Source: Ammoniphilus sp. YIM 78166
Lineage (GTDB): Bacteria > Bacillota > Bacilli > Aneurinibacillales > RAOX-1
NCBI RefSeq assembly: GCF_004522215.1
Contig: NZ_SDLR01000002.1
Span: 186,001 to 250,000 of the forward strand
Direction: 5' to 3'
DNA: 64,000 nucleotides
The translations under genes were made by a program, and so were the position numbers. Below, one piece after another: positions 1 through 8,323 of this stretch. Position 1 is the first letter of the stretch. Each line of letters starts with the position of its first letter. The notes below the pieces were generated by a model. It ran no database searches. It was not told where the DNA came from and saw nothing but the letters and a program-made list of their open reading frames with translations.

Positions 1-242
1 AATTGAATTCCATCTGGGACATGCAACTGTTCTGCTACATCTTTTCGGATGCGAATAAGAGAGCCGTTACTGGTAAAGGTCTGTACTTGACAAGAAACAG
101 TTTTTTGTCCCACTTGAAGAGAAATAGGGGAACGCAGAGGGATTTGCAGAGATTGCTGGATCTTAGGGCTAATTTGCAACTGACTCCCCGAAGGGAAGTC
201 CGACATCTCGTCTACCTGTATTCCCACGCAAATATGAGACAT
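1..242 (-). CDS. YheC/YheD-family endospore coat-associated protein, N-terminal part (runs off window start)
   Basis: Reading the minus strand from an ATG at 240-242 gives 80 open codons that continue past base 1. The start MSHICVGIQVDEM and the later pattern (SLQIPLRSPISLQVGQ, then SLIRIRKDVAEQLHVPDG) resemble the N-terminal domain of YheC/YheD proteins, ATP-grasp-like proteins associated with the spore coat. A good ribosome-binding site (GGAAGGGG) lies 7 bases upstream of the ATG. The divergent neighbour is yheB, which also sits beside yheC/yheD in Bacillus subtilis, and that supports the call. The plus-strand reading frame over the same bases is a shadow. The ATP-grasp part is outside the window, so YheC and YheD cannot be told apart. 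Confidence 0.72.
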   Translation of the reverse strand, partial: MSHICVGIQVDEMSDFPSGSQLQISPKIQQSLQIPLRSPISLQVGQKTVSCQVQTFTSNGSLIRIRKDVAEQLHVPDGIQ

Positions 243-364
243 GCATATTCCCCTTCCCAATAGGCTTTCAATTACTGTATAGTATGAGGGCATCCTTGCC
301 TTTGTGAAAATAGTAGGCTCTAGGGAAAGAGGACAATAAACAATAAAAAGGAGCTGAGCAACCT

Positions 365-1495
365 GTGTCATGGCCATTATTATTGCTTCTCCAGATGGGA
401 ATTGGCGCCCTGATTGGAGGAATGACCAACGAGCTGGCGATCCGCATGCTCTTTAGACCTTATAAAGCGATATATCTGGGGAAGTGGAGGGTTCCTTTCA
501 CCCCAGGGCTTATCCCCAAAAGGCATGACGAATTAGCTATTCAGATGGGAAAGTTAGTAGAAAACTTTTTAATTACGCCGCAGGGCGTAAGATCGATGCT
601 GATGAAGGGCCAAGTGGATCAGGAGATTCAGCAATGGCTGCGCAAGAGGGTAGATCAATGGGCATCTTCGGAAGAAACTTTACAAGAGTTGATGACAAGA
701 TGGGGGATGCCGATCACAGAAAATCTAGAAGCGCGGGTTAGGGATCAGCTTGTCATTCATTTAGGAGAGCGAGTGGCTCAGGCGAGTTATTTAACCCTAG
801 ACGAGCTCTTGCCTGAAGATGTCAAGAAAGGGCTAGAGGATAAGATTGCTGACGCCGCTCCCTATCTGCTAGATAAGATGTCGCGTTTTCTTGGATCCCG
901 AGAAGGCGAAGTGATGATTAAGGGTATGTTGTCTCAACTGTCAGGCGGTTTAGGAATGTTTGGCGGACTTGCTTCCATGCTGTTATCGGATGAGAAGGTG
1001 ATTGCAAAGGTAGGCTCCTCCCTGGAAGCTGCCTTGAAAAATGATGCGCTTCAGACTAAACTCGCTACCCTTTTGCAGCAAGAGTTTAAGAACCTCTATC
1101 AGAAGCAAGTCGGTGAAGTCATTCACTGGATAGGCCATGAAAAGGTAGAGGATGGGATTCGCTTTCTCGTTGATCGCATCGTCGATAGGGACAAGATTGG
1201 AAGTATCAGGATAAATTCAATCCTTCAACCGATCCAAACGTACATAGAAGAAGCCATACCTTCTTTGGTAGCCTCCCTGTTAACATGGGTTGAGGCCAAC
1301 CTAGAGGCCGGACTGAAGAAAATCAACCTGACCAAAATTGCAGCCGCTCAAGTAGAGGCATTTCCGGTCAATAAGCTTGAAGAAATGATCATCAGTATTA
1401 CCGGAAAGGAACTAAAAATGATAACAGTCTTTGGCGCCATCTTAGGTGGATTGATTGGGGCGGTTCAAGGTCTCCTTGTCCTTTTCCTGAAATAG
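365..1495 (+). CDS. yheB: DUF445 family membrane protein YheB
   Basis: This 376-aa protein has a hydrophobic segment at about residues 4-20, with the family-typical run [19 protein letters not shown], a long soluble helical middle and a second membrane segment at the very C-terminus (about 352-375, glycine-rich). This is the architecture of DUF445/YheB proteins, near the B. subtilis YheB length. The start is GTG at 365, 11 bases after AAGGAG (348-353). A nearby ATG at 370 is in another frame. The gene is divergent from a YheC/YheD-like gene, as in Bacillus. The function is not established. A sporulation-linked membrane role is inferred from the neighbour only. Confidence 0.88.
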   Translation: MSWPLLLLLQMGIGALIGGMTNELAIRMLFRPYKAIYLGKWRVPFTPGLIPKRHDELAIQMGKLVENFLITPQGVRSMLMKGQVDQEIQQWLRKRVDQWASSEETLQELMTRWGMPITENLEARVRDQLVIHLGERVAQASYLTLDELLPEDVKKGLEDKIADAAPYLLDKMSRFLGSREGEVMIKGMLSQLSGGLGMFGGLASMLLSDEKVIAKVGSSLEAALKNDALQTKLATLLQQEFKNLYQKQVGEVIHWIGHEKVEDGIRFLVDRIVDRDKIGSIRINSILQPIQTYIEEAIPSLVASLLTWVEANLEAGLKKINLTKIAAAQVEAFPVNKLEEMIISITGKELKMITVFGAILGGLIGAVQGLLVLFLK

Positions 1496-1560
1496 TGGCT
1501 GCTTGCGTTGTTTTCTGGTATGATCTAGATGTTAAAATATGGATCATTGGAGGAGTAACA

Positions 1561-2253
1561 ATGGACATTCTTTTTCATGGACATTCTACAGTTCAGATTA
1601 CAAGTAACGGAAAGTCGCTGATTATCGACCCTTTTATTACGCATAATCCTTTAGCTAAAACGAAAGCAGAAGATGTGAAGGTAGACTATATTTTGCTTAC
1701 CCATGGCCATGGCGACCACATCGGGGATGCCTTAACCATTGCGAAAAATAATGATGCGACGATCATAGCAACACATGAACTAGCCACGTATTTCTCTTGG
1801 CAGGGAGCGAAGGTCCATTCCATGAATACAGGAGGTTCGAGAGCCTTTGACTTTTTCAAGGCGAAGTTTACGCAAGCGTTTCATAGCTCGGGATATACTT
1901 CGGATGATGAGCAGAAGATCGTGTATCTGGGTATGCCATGTGGGATCTTGCTTACCATAGAGGGAAAAACCATTTATCATGCTGGGGATACCGCGTTATT
2001 TGGGGATATGAAACTGTTGGGCGAGTTACATACGATTGATATTGCCTTCCTGCCTATTGGTGACAACTTTACCATGGGTCCTGACGATGCTGCTATCGCT
2101 GCAGGATGGATTCAAGCTAAAAATACGATACCGATTCACTACAATACTTTTGGGCTCATTGAACAGGATGGACAGGCTTTTGTAGAGGAATTAAGGAAAA
2201 AAGGATTAGAAGGAACGGTCGTTGAACCTGGAGAAACAATTTCATTAATTTGA
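1561..2253 (+). CDS. ytkL: UPF0173 metal-dependent hydrolase YtkL (metallo-beta-lactamase fold)
   Basis: This 230-aa single-domain metallo-beta-lactamase-fold protein has the metal-binding signature THGHGDH (His48, His50, Asp52, His53), a later AGDT motif (Asp143) and a C-terminal IPIHYNTF histidine. These are the ligands expected for a dinuclear zinc site. The start at ATG 1561 is preferred because GGAGGAG lies just upstream and family members begin MxxxFxGHS. An in-frame GTG at 1495 would add 22 unrelated residues and overlaps the yheB stop. In B. subtilis ytkL lies near ytoI and dnaE, as it does here. The substrate is unknown. Confidence 0.9.
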   Translation: MDILFHGHSTVQITSNGKSLIIDPFITHNPLAKTKAEDVKVDYILLTHGHGDHIGDALTIAKNNDATIIATHELATYFSWQGAKVHSMNTGGSRAFDFFKAKFTQAFHSSGYTSDDEQKIVYLGMPCGILLTIEGKTIYHAGDTALFGDMKLLGELHTIDIAFLPIGDNFTMGPDDAAIAAGWIQAKNTIPIHYNTFGLIEQDGQAFVEELRKKGLEGTVVEPGETISLI

Positions 2254-2326
2254 AAAGAACATGTAACATCCCTGTAATATTCCTTTGTTAAGATAAAACT
2301 ACGATGAAAACCCCCTTAATGATAAA

Positions 2327-2355
2327 GAGTGGCTCTGATGCCACTCCTTTTTTTT
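2327..2355 (+). terminator. Rho-independent terminator after ytkL
   Basis: A 7-bp perfect stem GAGTGGC / GCCACTC with a 6-base loop is followed by CTTTTTTTT. It lies 74 bases after the ytkL stop and before the NlpC/P60 gene. Confidence 0.85.
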
Positions 2356-2523
2356 GACCTTTTCCGACAATAATTCAGCTGTATTTAAAAAATGTGAAAA
2401 AATTATGTTAATTTCTAAGGAAATACTATCCAATTTGTCGAAATTACGCTATACTAAGAAAGGTAGTTTATAAGAATAGTAGATTTACATACATAATGGA
2501 ATTGGACATATGGTGGTGAGCAG

Positions 2524-3345
2524 ATGAAGAAGAGACTAGCCGGGTTCTTGCTAGCGACGCTGCTGTACGCTACATCAGCGGGTGCAGAAGATTATGTCGT
2601 GGTAGCAGGAGATACGCTAAGTGGCATTGCCTCGAAATACGGTGTGAGTGTGGAAGGGTTAAAATCAGCAAACGGTCTTGACTCCGAATTTCTAAGCATT
2701 AACCAGAAGCTTGTAATCCCTGAGGCTGCCGCAGAGCCGGTAACCAAGGTTAAAAAGATGGTATTTATCAACGAGGATGATCTCGGCTTAAGAGAAGATG
2801 AGAACCAACAATCGAAGGTAATCACAACCCTAGACCGAGGAGCTAAAGTAGAGCTCCTAGAAACAAACGCAAAGTGGTCTAAGATCAAGGTAGGAGAACA
2901 CATTGGGTTTGTGGCTACAGAGCATTTGACCAATAATCTGGAAGATTCCTCTCGTGCACTGGAGATGCTTCTAGGCAGGGTGAAGACGCTTGCTGTGGGT
3001 TTGGCAGGAACCCCTTACCGCTCCGGTGGGACAAGCCCCAAAGGGTTTGACTGCAGTGGGTTTACTAGCTATGTCATGGGACAGATGGGAGTCAAGCTCC
3101 CGAGAACATCGGTTGATCAATTTTCAGTGGGTAAGAAGGTAGAACGAAATAATCTAAGAGTGGGGGATCTATTATTTTTTGATACCCTGAAGAAAGGCCG
3201 AATTTCTCACGTAGGGATTTATATCGGCAACAATAAGATGATCCATTCTGCAACACGAAAAGTAGAAGTCAGTGATTTAAGCTGGTATTTTAAGAATTAT
3301 CGGTATTATGGAGCGAAACGAGTTCTGACAGTCTCACAAAAATAA
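2524..3345 (+). CDS. Secreted LysM-SH3-NlpC/P60 peptidoglycan hydrolase
   Basis: This 273-aa exported cell-wall hydrolase begins with a signal peptide (residues 1 to about 21, ending SAGA), followed by a LysM module (about 23-66, VVAGDTLSGIASKYGV), a bacterial SH3 domain (about 78-136) and a C-terminal NlpC/P60 domain (about 150-268). The catalytic residues are visible: Cys177 in FDCSGF, His229 in ISHVGIY and His241 in MIHSA. This matches gamma-D-glutamyl-diamino acid endopeptidases of the LytE/LytF/YkfC type that cut stem peptides. It is monocistronic, with terminators before and after. The start ATG at 2524 follows GGTGGTGAGCAG. It is not an orthologue of any B. subtilis gene at this locus, so it may be a local addition. 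Confidence 0.92.
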   Translation: MKKRLAGFLLATLLYATSAGAEDYVVVAGDTLSGIASKYGVSVEGLKSANGLDSEFLSINQKLVIPEAAAEPVTKVKKMVFINEDDLGLREDENQQSKVITTLDRGAKVELLETNAKWSKIKVGEHIGFVATEHLTNNLEDSSRALEMLLGRVKTLAVGLAGTPYRSGGTSPKGFDCSGFTSYVMGQMGVKLPRTSVDQFSVGKKVERNNLRVGDLLFFDTLKKGRISHVGIYIGNNKMIHSATRKVEVSDLSWYFKNYRYYGAKRVLTVSQK

Positions 3346-3361
3346 TACATATAAGATGGAT

Positions 3362-3388
3362 AAGCCACTTCGCGATGAAGTGGCTTTA
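3362..3388 (+). terminator. Terminator after NlpC/P60 gene
   Basis: AAGCCACTTC and GAAGTGGCTT pair around the loop GCGAT, followed by a short T-containing tract. It lies 18 bases after the stop codon. Confidence 0.75.
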
Positions 3389-3446
3389 TGCATATTTCCT
3401 AACAATTAGACGAAAATGAGGAAAGATGGAAGAAGGAGGGAGCACC

Positions 3447-4697
3447 ATGCGCAAAGTTGGTTTAGCCTTTGCTATTCTTTTTATTATCTATTGCGTGGCT
3501 ATAGGCTGGTATCTACTTGAAACAAACAGTTCGTTGCCAGAGGAGCTTCGCGGAAGCCCAGCTGACCCAGCTACATTCATGACAGCAGAGCAGTTGGAGA
3601 AATCGGTGACGTATTCTAGAATCAAAAGCATTGTTTTTTTCATTCGTGGTCCCTTGGAATGGGGAATGTATCTTTTGATTCTTGGATTAGGACTGGCTAC
3701 TCTTTATAACAAATGGGCAATGCGAATAGGAGGGTCATTTTTTCAAGCGCTCCTTTTTGTTTTTTTGTTAACCCTCACTACGCGTTTATTTCAATTTCCG
3801 TTGGATTACTTTATGTTTCAGCTTAGGCATGAATACGGAATTACGAGTGAGCCTTTCCCAAGTTGGTTCTTTGATAAGCTAAAGTCGTTTGGCGTGTCGC
3901 TTGTGATGATGGGTCCGATTGTATGGGGGCTCTATCAAATCATAAGAAGAACCGCAAGGTGGTGGTTATGGTGTTGGCTGTTATCCATACCGGTGGCTTT
4001 ATTTTTTATGTATATCCAACCGATCGTGTTAGATCCTATTTATCATGAGTTTACTCCTTTAAAAGATGAGCGGTTAAAACAAGAAATCCTACAGTTGGCT
4101 GCGCGGGCAGAGGTCCCGGTTGAACAGGTATACGAAGTGAATATGTCGCGAAAAACCAATGCACTTAATGCCTATGTAAATGGCATTGGAAACAATACGA
4201 GGATTGTCCTATGGGATACGACACTTCAAAAACTGAAGGAGGACGAGGTTCTCTTTATCATGGCTCATGAAATTGGTCACTACGTGTTAAATCATATGAT
4301 TTGGCTGTTTTTAGGGACAATAGGAATGGTTCTGGTTGCTTTATTTGCTATTGCCCATCTATCCCAATGGGTGATCCGGCGGTTTGGGCATTGGTGGGGA
4401 ACCCATGATATCAAGGAGTTATCGTCGCTACCATTAATCTTACTATTGCTTTCGATTTTGTCTTTTATTTCTATGCCAATACAAAATGCCGTCTCCAGAC
4501 AATACGAGCTGGCAGCAGATCAATATGCAATGGAAATGATGGGAGATCCGGACGCCGCTGCCCGAACCTTTCAGCGGTTAGCAGTAGAGGGATTATCTGA
4601 GGTCAATCCTCCGCCCTTGGTGAAATATTTTCTCTATGGGCACCCTACCTTACATGAGCGTATCGTTTATGTAAAAGAGTATGGACAGGGGAAATAG
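3447..4697 (+). CDS. M48 family (Ste24-type) membrane metalloprotease
   Basis: This 416-aa integral membrane zinc protease carries the HEIGH zinc-binding motif at residues 274-278 and a third zinc ligand, Glu354, in QYELAADQYA. Both are diagnostic of the M48 CAAX-protease/Ste24 family. Several hydrophobic segments precede the catalytic domain (about 3-24, 68-88, 98-122, 150-166, 175-196) and two follow the HEIGH helix (about 285-305 and 332-350), as in Ste24. The start ATG 3447 is preceded by GAAGGAGGGAG; an upstream in-frame ATG at 3426 has no comparable site. It probably acts in membrane protein turnover. The substrate is unknown. Confidence 0.9.
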   Translation: MRKVGLAFAILFIIYCVAIGWYLLETNSSLPEELRGSPADPATFMTAEQLEKSVTYSRIKSIVFFIRGPLEWGMYLLILGLGLATLYNKWAMRIGGSFFQALLFVFLLTLTTRLFQFPLDYFMFQLRHEYGITSEPFPSWFFDKLKSFGVSLVMMGPIVWGLYQIIRRTARWWLWCWLLSIPVALFFMYIQPIVLDPIYHEFTPLKDERLKQEILQLAARAEVPVEQVYEVNMSRKTNALNAYVNGIGNNTRIVLWDTTLQKLKEDEVLFIMAHEIGHYVLNHMIWLFLGTIGMVLVALFAIAHLSQWVIRRFGHWWGTHDIKELSSLPLILLLLSILSFISMPIQNAVSRQYELAADQYAMEMMGDPDAAARTFQRLAVEGLSEVNPPPLVKYFLYGHPTLHERIVYVKEYGQGK

Positions 4698-4755
4698 ACA
4701 AAACGTATACTAAGCGAATGGAATTGAAGAAAAGAAAAGATAGGGGTATTCATTC

Positions 4756-5400
4756 ATGAGATTGCGGAAAAAGCCTTGGGCTAAAGATGAAATTGTAGGG
4801 TATGACAAGTTGGTTGTACTAGAACCCGAGCGTTATCGTGGACGCTGGAATGAGTGGTTTGGAAATAACCAGCCGATTCATGCCGAGCTGGGTACTGGAA
4901 AAGGAAACTTTATCACAACGCTTGCGGAGAAGAATCCTTCTGTGAATTATATAGCGGTAGAAGTTCGCGAAGAAGTATTAATTTATGCGGTAAGAAAAGC
5001 CGTTCAAAAAGGTTTAACCAATATCGCCTTTCTATGGCTGAACATCAATAAAATTGAGGAGAGTTTTGCAGAAGGAGAGCTGTCGCGCATCTTCTTAAAC
5101 TTTAGTGATCCTTGGCCAAAAAACCGTCACGCCAAACGCCGCTTAACCCACCGAGAGTTTTTAGATAAGTATAAGAAAATCCTTGTACACGGCAACGAGA
5201 TCCATCTGAAGACAGACAATGAAGGGTTATTCGAGTTCTCCTTAAACGAATTTAGCGACACCGGTTTCAGACTCAAAAATATAACGTTTGACCTTCACCA
5301 AAGCCAATTTGAAGAAGAGAAATCCGTGATGACGGAATATGAACAAAAATTCGTTAGCCGAGGCATGAAGATTTACCGGGTTGAAGCTATTTATCAGTAA
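4756..5400 (+). CDS. trmB: tRNA (guanine-N7-)-methyltransferase TrmB
   Basis: This 214-aa SAM-dependent methyltransferase makes m7G46 in the tRNA variable loop. It starts MRLRKKPWAKD as bacterial TrmB proteins do, has the SAM-binding loop HAELGTGKGNF, and the family signature NFSDPWPKNRHAKRRL that holds the catalytic aspartate and the tRNA-contacting basic residues. The length is normal for Bacillales. The start ATG 4756 follows AGGGG. It sits alone between the protease and a small membrane protein gene, in the same direction. Confidence 0.95.
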   Translation: MRLRKKPWAKDEIVGYDKLVVLEPERYRGRWNEWFGNNQPIHAELGTGKGNFITTLAEKNPSVNYIAVEVREEVLIYAVRKAVQKGLTNIAFLWLNINKIEESFAEGELSRIFLNFSDPWPKNRHAKRRLTHREFLDKYKKILVHGNEIHLKTDNEGLFEFSLNEFSDTGFRLKNITFDLHQSQFEEEKSVMTEYEQKFVSRGMKIYRVEAIYQ

Positions 5401-5472
5401 CTTAGCATTTCTTGTCCACTCGCCTCATATAAATTTACAGAATCAATGGGGACTTTTGGGAGGTAAGTGCGC

Positions 5473-5751
5473 TTGAGAAAATTTCGTGCCCTGAGCTGTC
5501 TGGTTTTTGCGCTTTGTCTTATTTTTTATGCGGTTCCTCGATTGCCTGTACAAGGGATCTCCCAATTGGCTACAGGGTTCAGCTTGGTCTGGATAGCGTT
5601 TGCTTTTTTGGTTATAGGGAGTAATCTGTATTTTGTAATGGGTACAGAGCGACAGAAGACCAAAAGGCGAGATATGCCAGTCTACAGCAGTCCACGGCTA
5701 AGAGGCGGAACTACGGGTACAAAGAAAAGAAGAATATCTATTGATATCTAA
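5473..5751 (+). CDS. Small two-TM membrane protein of unknown function
   Basis: This 92-aa basic protein has two predicted membrane helices (about residues 8-25 and 37-58) and a polar, Arg/Lys-rich C-terminal tail. The start is probably TTG at 5473, because GGGAGG (5458-5463) is 9 bases upstream of it, whereas the in-frame GTG at 5467 is only 3 bases from that site. It is followed by a strong terminator, which supports it as a real transcription unit. No family was recognised. It is not the YtpI homologue, which lies at 9307-9588. Confidence 0.65.
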   Translation: MRKFRALSCLVFALCLIFYAVPRLPVQGISQLATGFSLVWIAFAFLVIGSNLYFVMGTERQKTKRRDMPVYSSPRLRGGTTGTKKRRISIDI

Positions 5752-5756
5752 AAGAG

Positions 5757-5803
5757 TGAGGGGTCTTCCTGCATCGCCAGGCAGAGGCCCCTCTTTTCTT
5801 TTG
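5757..5803 (+). terminator. Strong terminator after small membrane protein gene
   Basis: GAGGGGTCTTCCTGC pairs with the downstream GCAGAGGCCCCTC around a short loop, followed by TTTTCTTTT. It is a long GC-rich stem immediately after the 5751 stop. Confidence 0.8.
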
Positions 5804-5869
5804 GTGGATAAGAATTTATAAGTTATATAGAATTCCTTATCCACATACGGGCAACTAAGGCTGCCGCCT

Positions 5870-5959
5870 TTCCCTACCTTGACATCAAGGTTTTACCTTC
5901 ATTTTGATAAAATTAATTTTATCAAAATGAACCCGCAGGGTTGATGTCAAGGTAGGGAA
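5870..5959. repeat. Nested perfect inverted repeats (cruciform-like intergenic element)
   Basis: Arms of 19 bp, TTCCCTACCTTGACATCAA (5870-5888) and its exact complement (5941-5959), enclose a second, 34-bp perfect palindrome (5898-5931) of AT-rich sequence. Small hairpins flank both sides (AAGGCTGCCGCCTT near 5857-5870 and AAGCCTTTCAGGCTT at 5958-5972). There is no coding capacity. It could be a MITE-like or palindrome-associated mobile remnant. It lies between a terminator and the ytoI promoter. Confidence 0.85.
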
Positions 5960-6001
5960 GCCTTTCAGGCTTGGCGCCAGCCAAGTTTTCTTTAGTGTAT
6001 G

Positions 6002-6030
6002 TTGTTATTGTTATAATAACTAGGTATAAT
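6002..6030 (+). promoter_or_regulatory. Sigma-A type promoter for ytoI
   Basis: TTGTTA at 6002-6007, a 17-base spacer and TATAAT at 6025-6030. This would start transcription about 60 bases before the ytoI ATG. Confidence 0.7.
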
Positions 6031-6098
6031 GAATGTATAACAGACTGGTACAGGTCTTGAGAAGTCAGGGAAACAATATAAAGATACAGGTGGTACAC

Positions 6099-7412
6099 AT
6101 GGCGACAAAGCATGAACAAATCTTAAAGCATATAGAAAGTCTTGAAGTGGGCTCGAAAATATCGGTCCGACAAGTAGCCAAGGATCTAGATGTGAGTGAG
6201 GGAACAGCCTACCGAGCGATCAAGGATGCGGAAGTCCAGGGTCTTGTAAGCACCATTGAGCGGGTAGGAACGGTTCGAATCGAAAAAAAACAAAAGAAGA
6301 ATATTGAAAAGCTTACTTTTGCAGAAGTAGTGAATATTGTAGACGGTCATGTCCTTGGGGGAAGAGAAGGACTGCATAAAACGTTGAATAAGTTTGTTAT
6401 CGGTGCGATGAAGCTCGAAGCGATGATGCGGTATGTTGAGCCCGGGAGCTTGCTCATTATCGGGAACCGATATCAAGCTCATAAGCTGTCATTGCAGTAT
6501 GGGGCAGCTGTGTTAATCACCGGGGGATTTGACACGAGTGAAGATGTGAAGCAGCTCGCTGATGAATTGCAGCTCCCTATCATTTCAAGCAGTTATGATA
6601 CGTTTACGGTAGCCGCTTTAATAAACCGCGCGATCTATGATCGATTAATTAAAAAAGAAATCGTAATGGTCGAAGACATTGTCACCCCGATGGAGTCTAC
6701 GTATTACCTGTATACAAACAGTAAGGTAAAGGATTGGCATGCGTTGTCCCAAGAGGTAGGGCATGGTCGTTTTCCGGTTGTAGATGAGCAGTTGAAGCTT
6801 CAAGGGGTCGTTACAACAAAAGATGTGATGGGTCATGAAGACGAAGTGGCGATTGATAAGCTTATGACGAAAAACCCGCTTACCGCTATGCCTAGAGTCT
6901 CCGTTGCTTCCGCAGCACACATGATGGTCTGGGAAGGGATTGAATTGCTTCCTGTCGTAGACAACCACAAAAAGCTGCTGGGAGTCATCAGCAGGCAAGA
7001 TGTCTTGAAAGCGATGCAATATATTCAAAAGCAACCCCAGATTGGTGAGACCTTCGCCGATCAAATCATCTCCCGCTTCGAAGAGGAAAAGCTCGATGGA
7101 GGAAATATTGTTTTCCGAGGCGAGGTAACCCCACAGATGACGAACCATCTAGGAACAATCTCAAGCGGCGTGTTAACGACCATTGTCTCTGAATCCGGTA
7201 GCAGAGCCTTGCGTCAATATCGCAAAGGCGATATGGTCCCAGAAAATATTACAGTCTACTTCCTAAAGCCTGTACAGATCGAGAGCGCCATTGAAATTAG
7301 ACCAAGAGTAATGGAGATCAGCCGTAAATTCGGTAAGGTTGAGGTCGAGGTATTTCATCAAGGAACCCTTGTAGCCAAGGCCATGATGACTACGCAAGTC
7401 GTAGAGAGATAG
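6099..7412 (+). CDS. ytoI: YtoI: winged-helix, DRTGG, CBS pair and hotdog domains
   Basis: This 437-aa multi-domain cytoplasmic regulator has an N-terminal winged HTH (about 1-65, SVRQVAKDLDVSEGTAYRAI), then a DRTGG domain (about 75-180, with VLITGGFDTSEDV), two CBS motifs (about 190-305) that usually bind adenine nucleotides, and a C-terminal hotdog/4HBT-like domain (about 320-430). This order is typical of YtoI of Bacillales. The start ATG 6099 has AGGTGG just upstream; an in-frame ATG at 6033 falls at the predicted transcription start and lacks a site. The ligand and targets are not known. In B. subtilis ytpI is the direct neighbour; here about 1.9 kb of other sequence lies between them. 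Confidence 0.9.
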   Translation: MATKHEQILKHIESLEVGSKISVRQVAKDLDVSEGTAYRAIKDAEVQGLVSTIERVGTVRIEKKQKKNIEKLTFAEVVNIVDGHVLGGREGLHKTLNKFVIGAMKLEAMMRYVEPGSLLIIGNRYQAHKLSLQYGAAVLITGGFDTSEDVKQLADELQLPIISSSYDTFTVAALINRAIYDRLIKKEIVMVEDIVTPMESTYYLYTNSKVKDWHALSQEVGHGRFPVVDEQLKLQGVVTTKDVMGHEDEVAIDKLMTKNPLTAMPRVSVASAAHMMVWEGIELLPVVDNHKKLLGVISRQDVLKAMQYIQKQPQIGETFADQIISRFEEEKLDGGNIVFRGEVTPQMTNHLGTISSGVLTTIVSESGSRALRQYRKGDMVPENITVYFLKPVQIESAIEIRPRVMEISRKFGKVEVEVFHQGTLVAKAMMTTQVVER

Positions 7413-7424
7413 ATTTCTTCCGGA

Positions 7425-7450
7425 AGGGACCTTTTACGGGTTCCTTTTTA
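7425..7450 (+). terminator. Terminator after ytoI
   Basis: AAGGGACC pairs with GGGTTCCTT (one G-T pair) around TTTTAC, followed by TTTTT. It lies directly after the ytoI stop. Confidence 0.75.
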
Positions 7451-7508
7451 GATTTATAAGAAAGCAGGATTCAGCAGAACCCATTCACTTGCTCCCATAC
7501 TGGGGATG

Positions 7509-7946
7509 AGGTACCGCAAGCCTGCGGTTCGTGGCCTGAACCGGGCGGATCGCTCGGATGAGGTACCGCAAGGCCTCGGTTCGTGCCCAGAATCGGGCGG
7601 ATCGCTCGGATGAGGTACCGCAAGCCCGTGGTTCGTGCCCTGAACCTGGTAGATTCGCTCGGATGAGGTACTGCAAGCCCTCGGTTTGTACCCTGAACCA
7701 GGTGGATTCGCTCGGAAGAGGTACCGCAAGCCCGTGGTTCGTGCCCTGATTCTGGTGGATCCGCTCGGATGAGGTACCGCAAGCCTGCGGTTCGTATCCT
7801 GAATTTGGCGAATCGCACGGACGAGGTACCGCAAGCCCGTGGTTCGTGCCCTGAACCGGGCGGATCGCACGGACGAGGTACCGCAAGCCCCCGGTTCGTG
7901 CCCTGAACCTGGTGGATCCGCTCGGACGAGGTATCGCCTGGCTCAG
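7509..7946. repeat. 52/53-bp tandem repeat array, 8 full copies plus one partial
   Basis: Units begin AGGTACCGCAAGCC at 7509, 7561, 7613, 7666, 7719, 7772, 7824 and 7876, with a degraded ninth start at 7929. Periods are 52 or 53 bases, so the reading frame shifts from unit to unit. Within units GGTTC and GAACC can pair over a short loop, and some units contain CCGCA/TGCGG. All long frames here on either strand are repeat-encoded (for example minus-strand GLRYL and GLAVPHP peptides); they lack ribosome-binding sites and are not annotated as genes. The array fills most of the gene-free stretch 7413-8323. Confidence 0.93.
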
Positions 7947-8104
7947 TTTTTTTTGAAGGTTTTGGGTAATTTTGGTCTAGTTTTTTTATGGGCACTATCT
8001 AAACTTTCGTTTAGAGTCTCCCATTTTAAGCTGATTTTTTAAGTAATTAGGCTTTTCTTTTTCATCATGGCCTGGTCCGGGAGCGTATGACTACTGCCCA
8101 GGCC

Positions 8105-8237
8105 CGTTGCTCACGAAAATTCTGTTATGCTCACGGAAAAGTGGTGGATGGTCACGAGTCATGGGCGTTTGCTCACATACTTGGTACAATTCCAAATTAT
8201 TCACGTCATTTGATCACGAAAACCATTCACTTGCTCC
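8105..8237. repeat. Degenerate short repeat cluster (CGTGAGCAA-like on the minus strand)
   Basis: On the minus strand the stretch contains about six or seven imperfect occurrences of a CGTGAGCAA/CGTGATCAA/CGTGAATAA word separated by 10-35 bases. The outermost word overlaps CCATTCACTTGCTCC at 8223-8237, an exact 15-bp copy of 7481-7495 on the other side of the tandem array. No gene is supported in it. A GGCCTGG/CCAGGCC inverted repeat lies at 8069-8104. Confidence 0.6.
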
Positions 8238-8323
8238 TAAACCTGTAATGACTCCAAGTAAGTGGAGCATGGAAGGGGCAGTCCGAATCAGAGTTTTATA
8301 TATAAAAGGAGAGAGGAAAGGGT

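Noticed and set aside
3..263. 86-aa plus-strand frame at the window start
   Set aside because: It is antisense to the YheC/YheD-like gene, has no ribosome-binding site and no recognisable sequence.
1495..1560. GTG 1495 as start of ytkL
   Set aside because: It overlaps the yheB stop, lacks a ribosome-binding site and adds residues not seen in the family; ATG 1561 is well supported.
2427..2455. Promoter of the NlpC/P60 gene
   Set aside because: TATACT at 2450 is a fair -10 element but the -35 at 17 bases (TATCCA) is poor, so it was not annotated.
5870..5959. Complete insertion sequence
   Set aside because: No transposase frame or terminal duplication is seen within or beside the palindromes; only a small element or remnant is supported.
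7509..7946. CRISPR array
   Set aside because: The units follow each other without unique spacers, and there are no cas genes in the window.
7454..7995. Several long overlapping minus-strand frames in the repeat array
   Set aside because: They arise because the 52/53-bp unit lacks stop codons in several frames; no ribosome-binding sites, and unit lengths break any constant frame.
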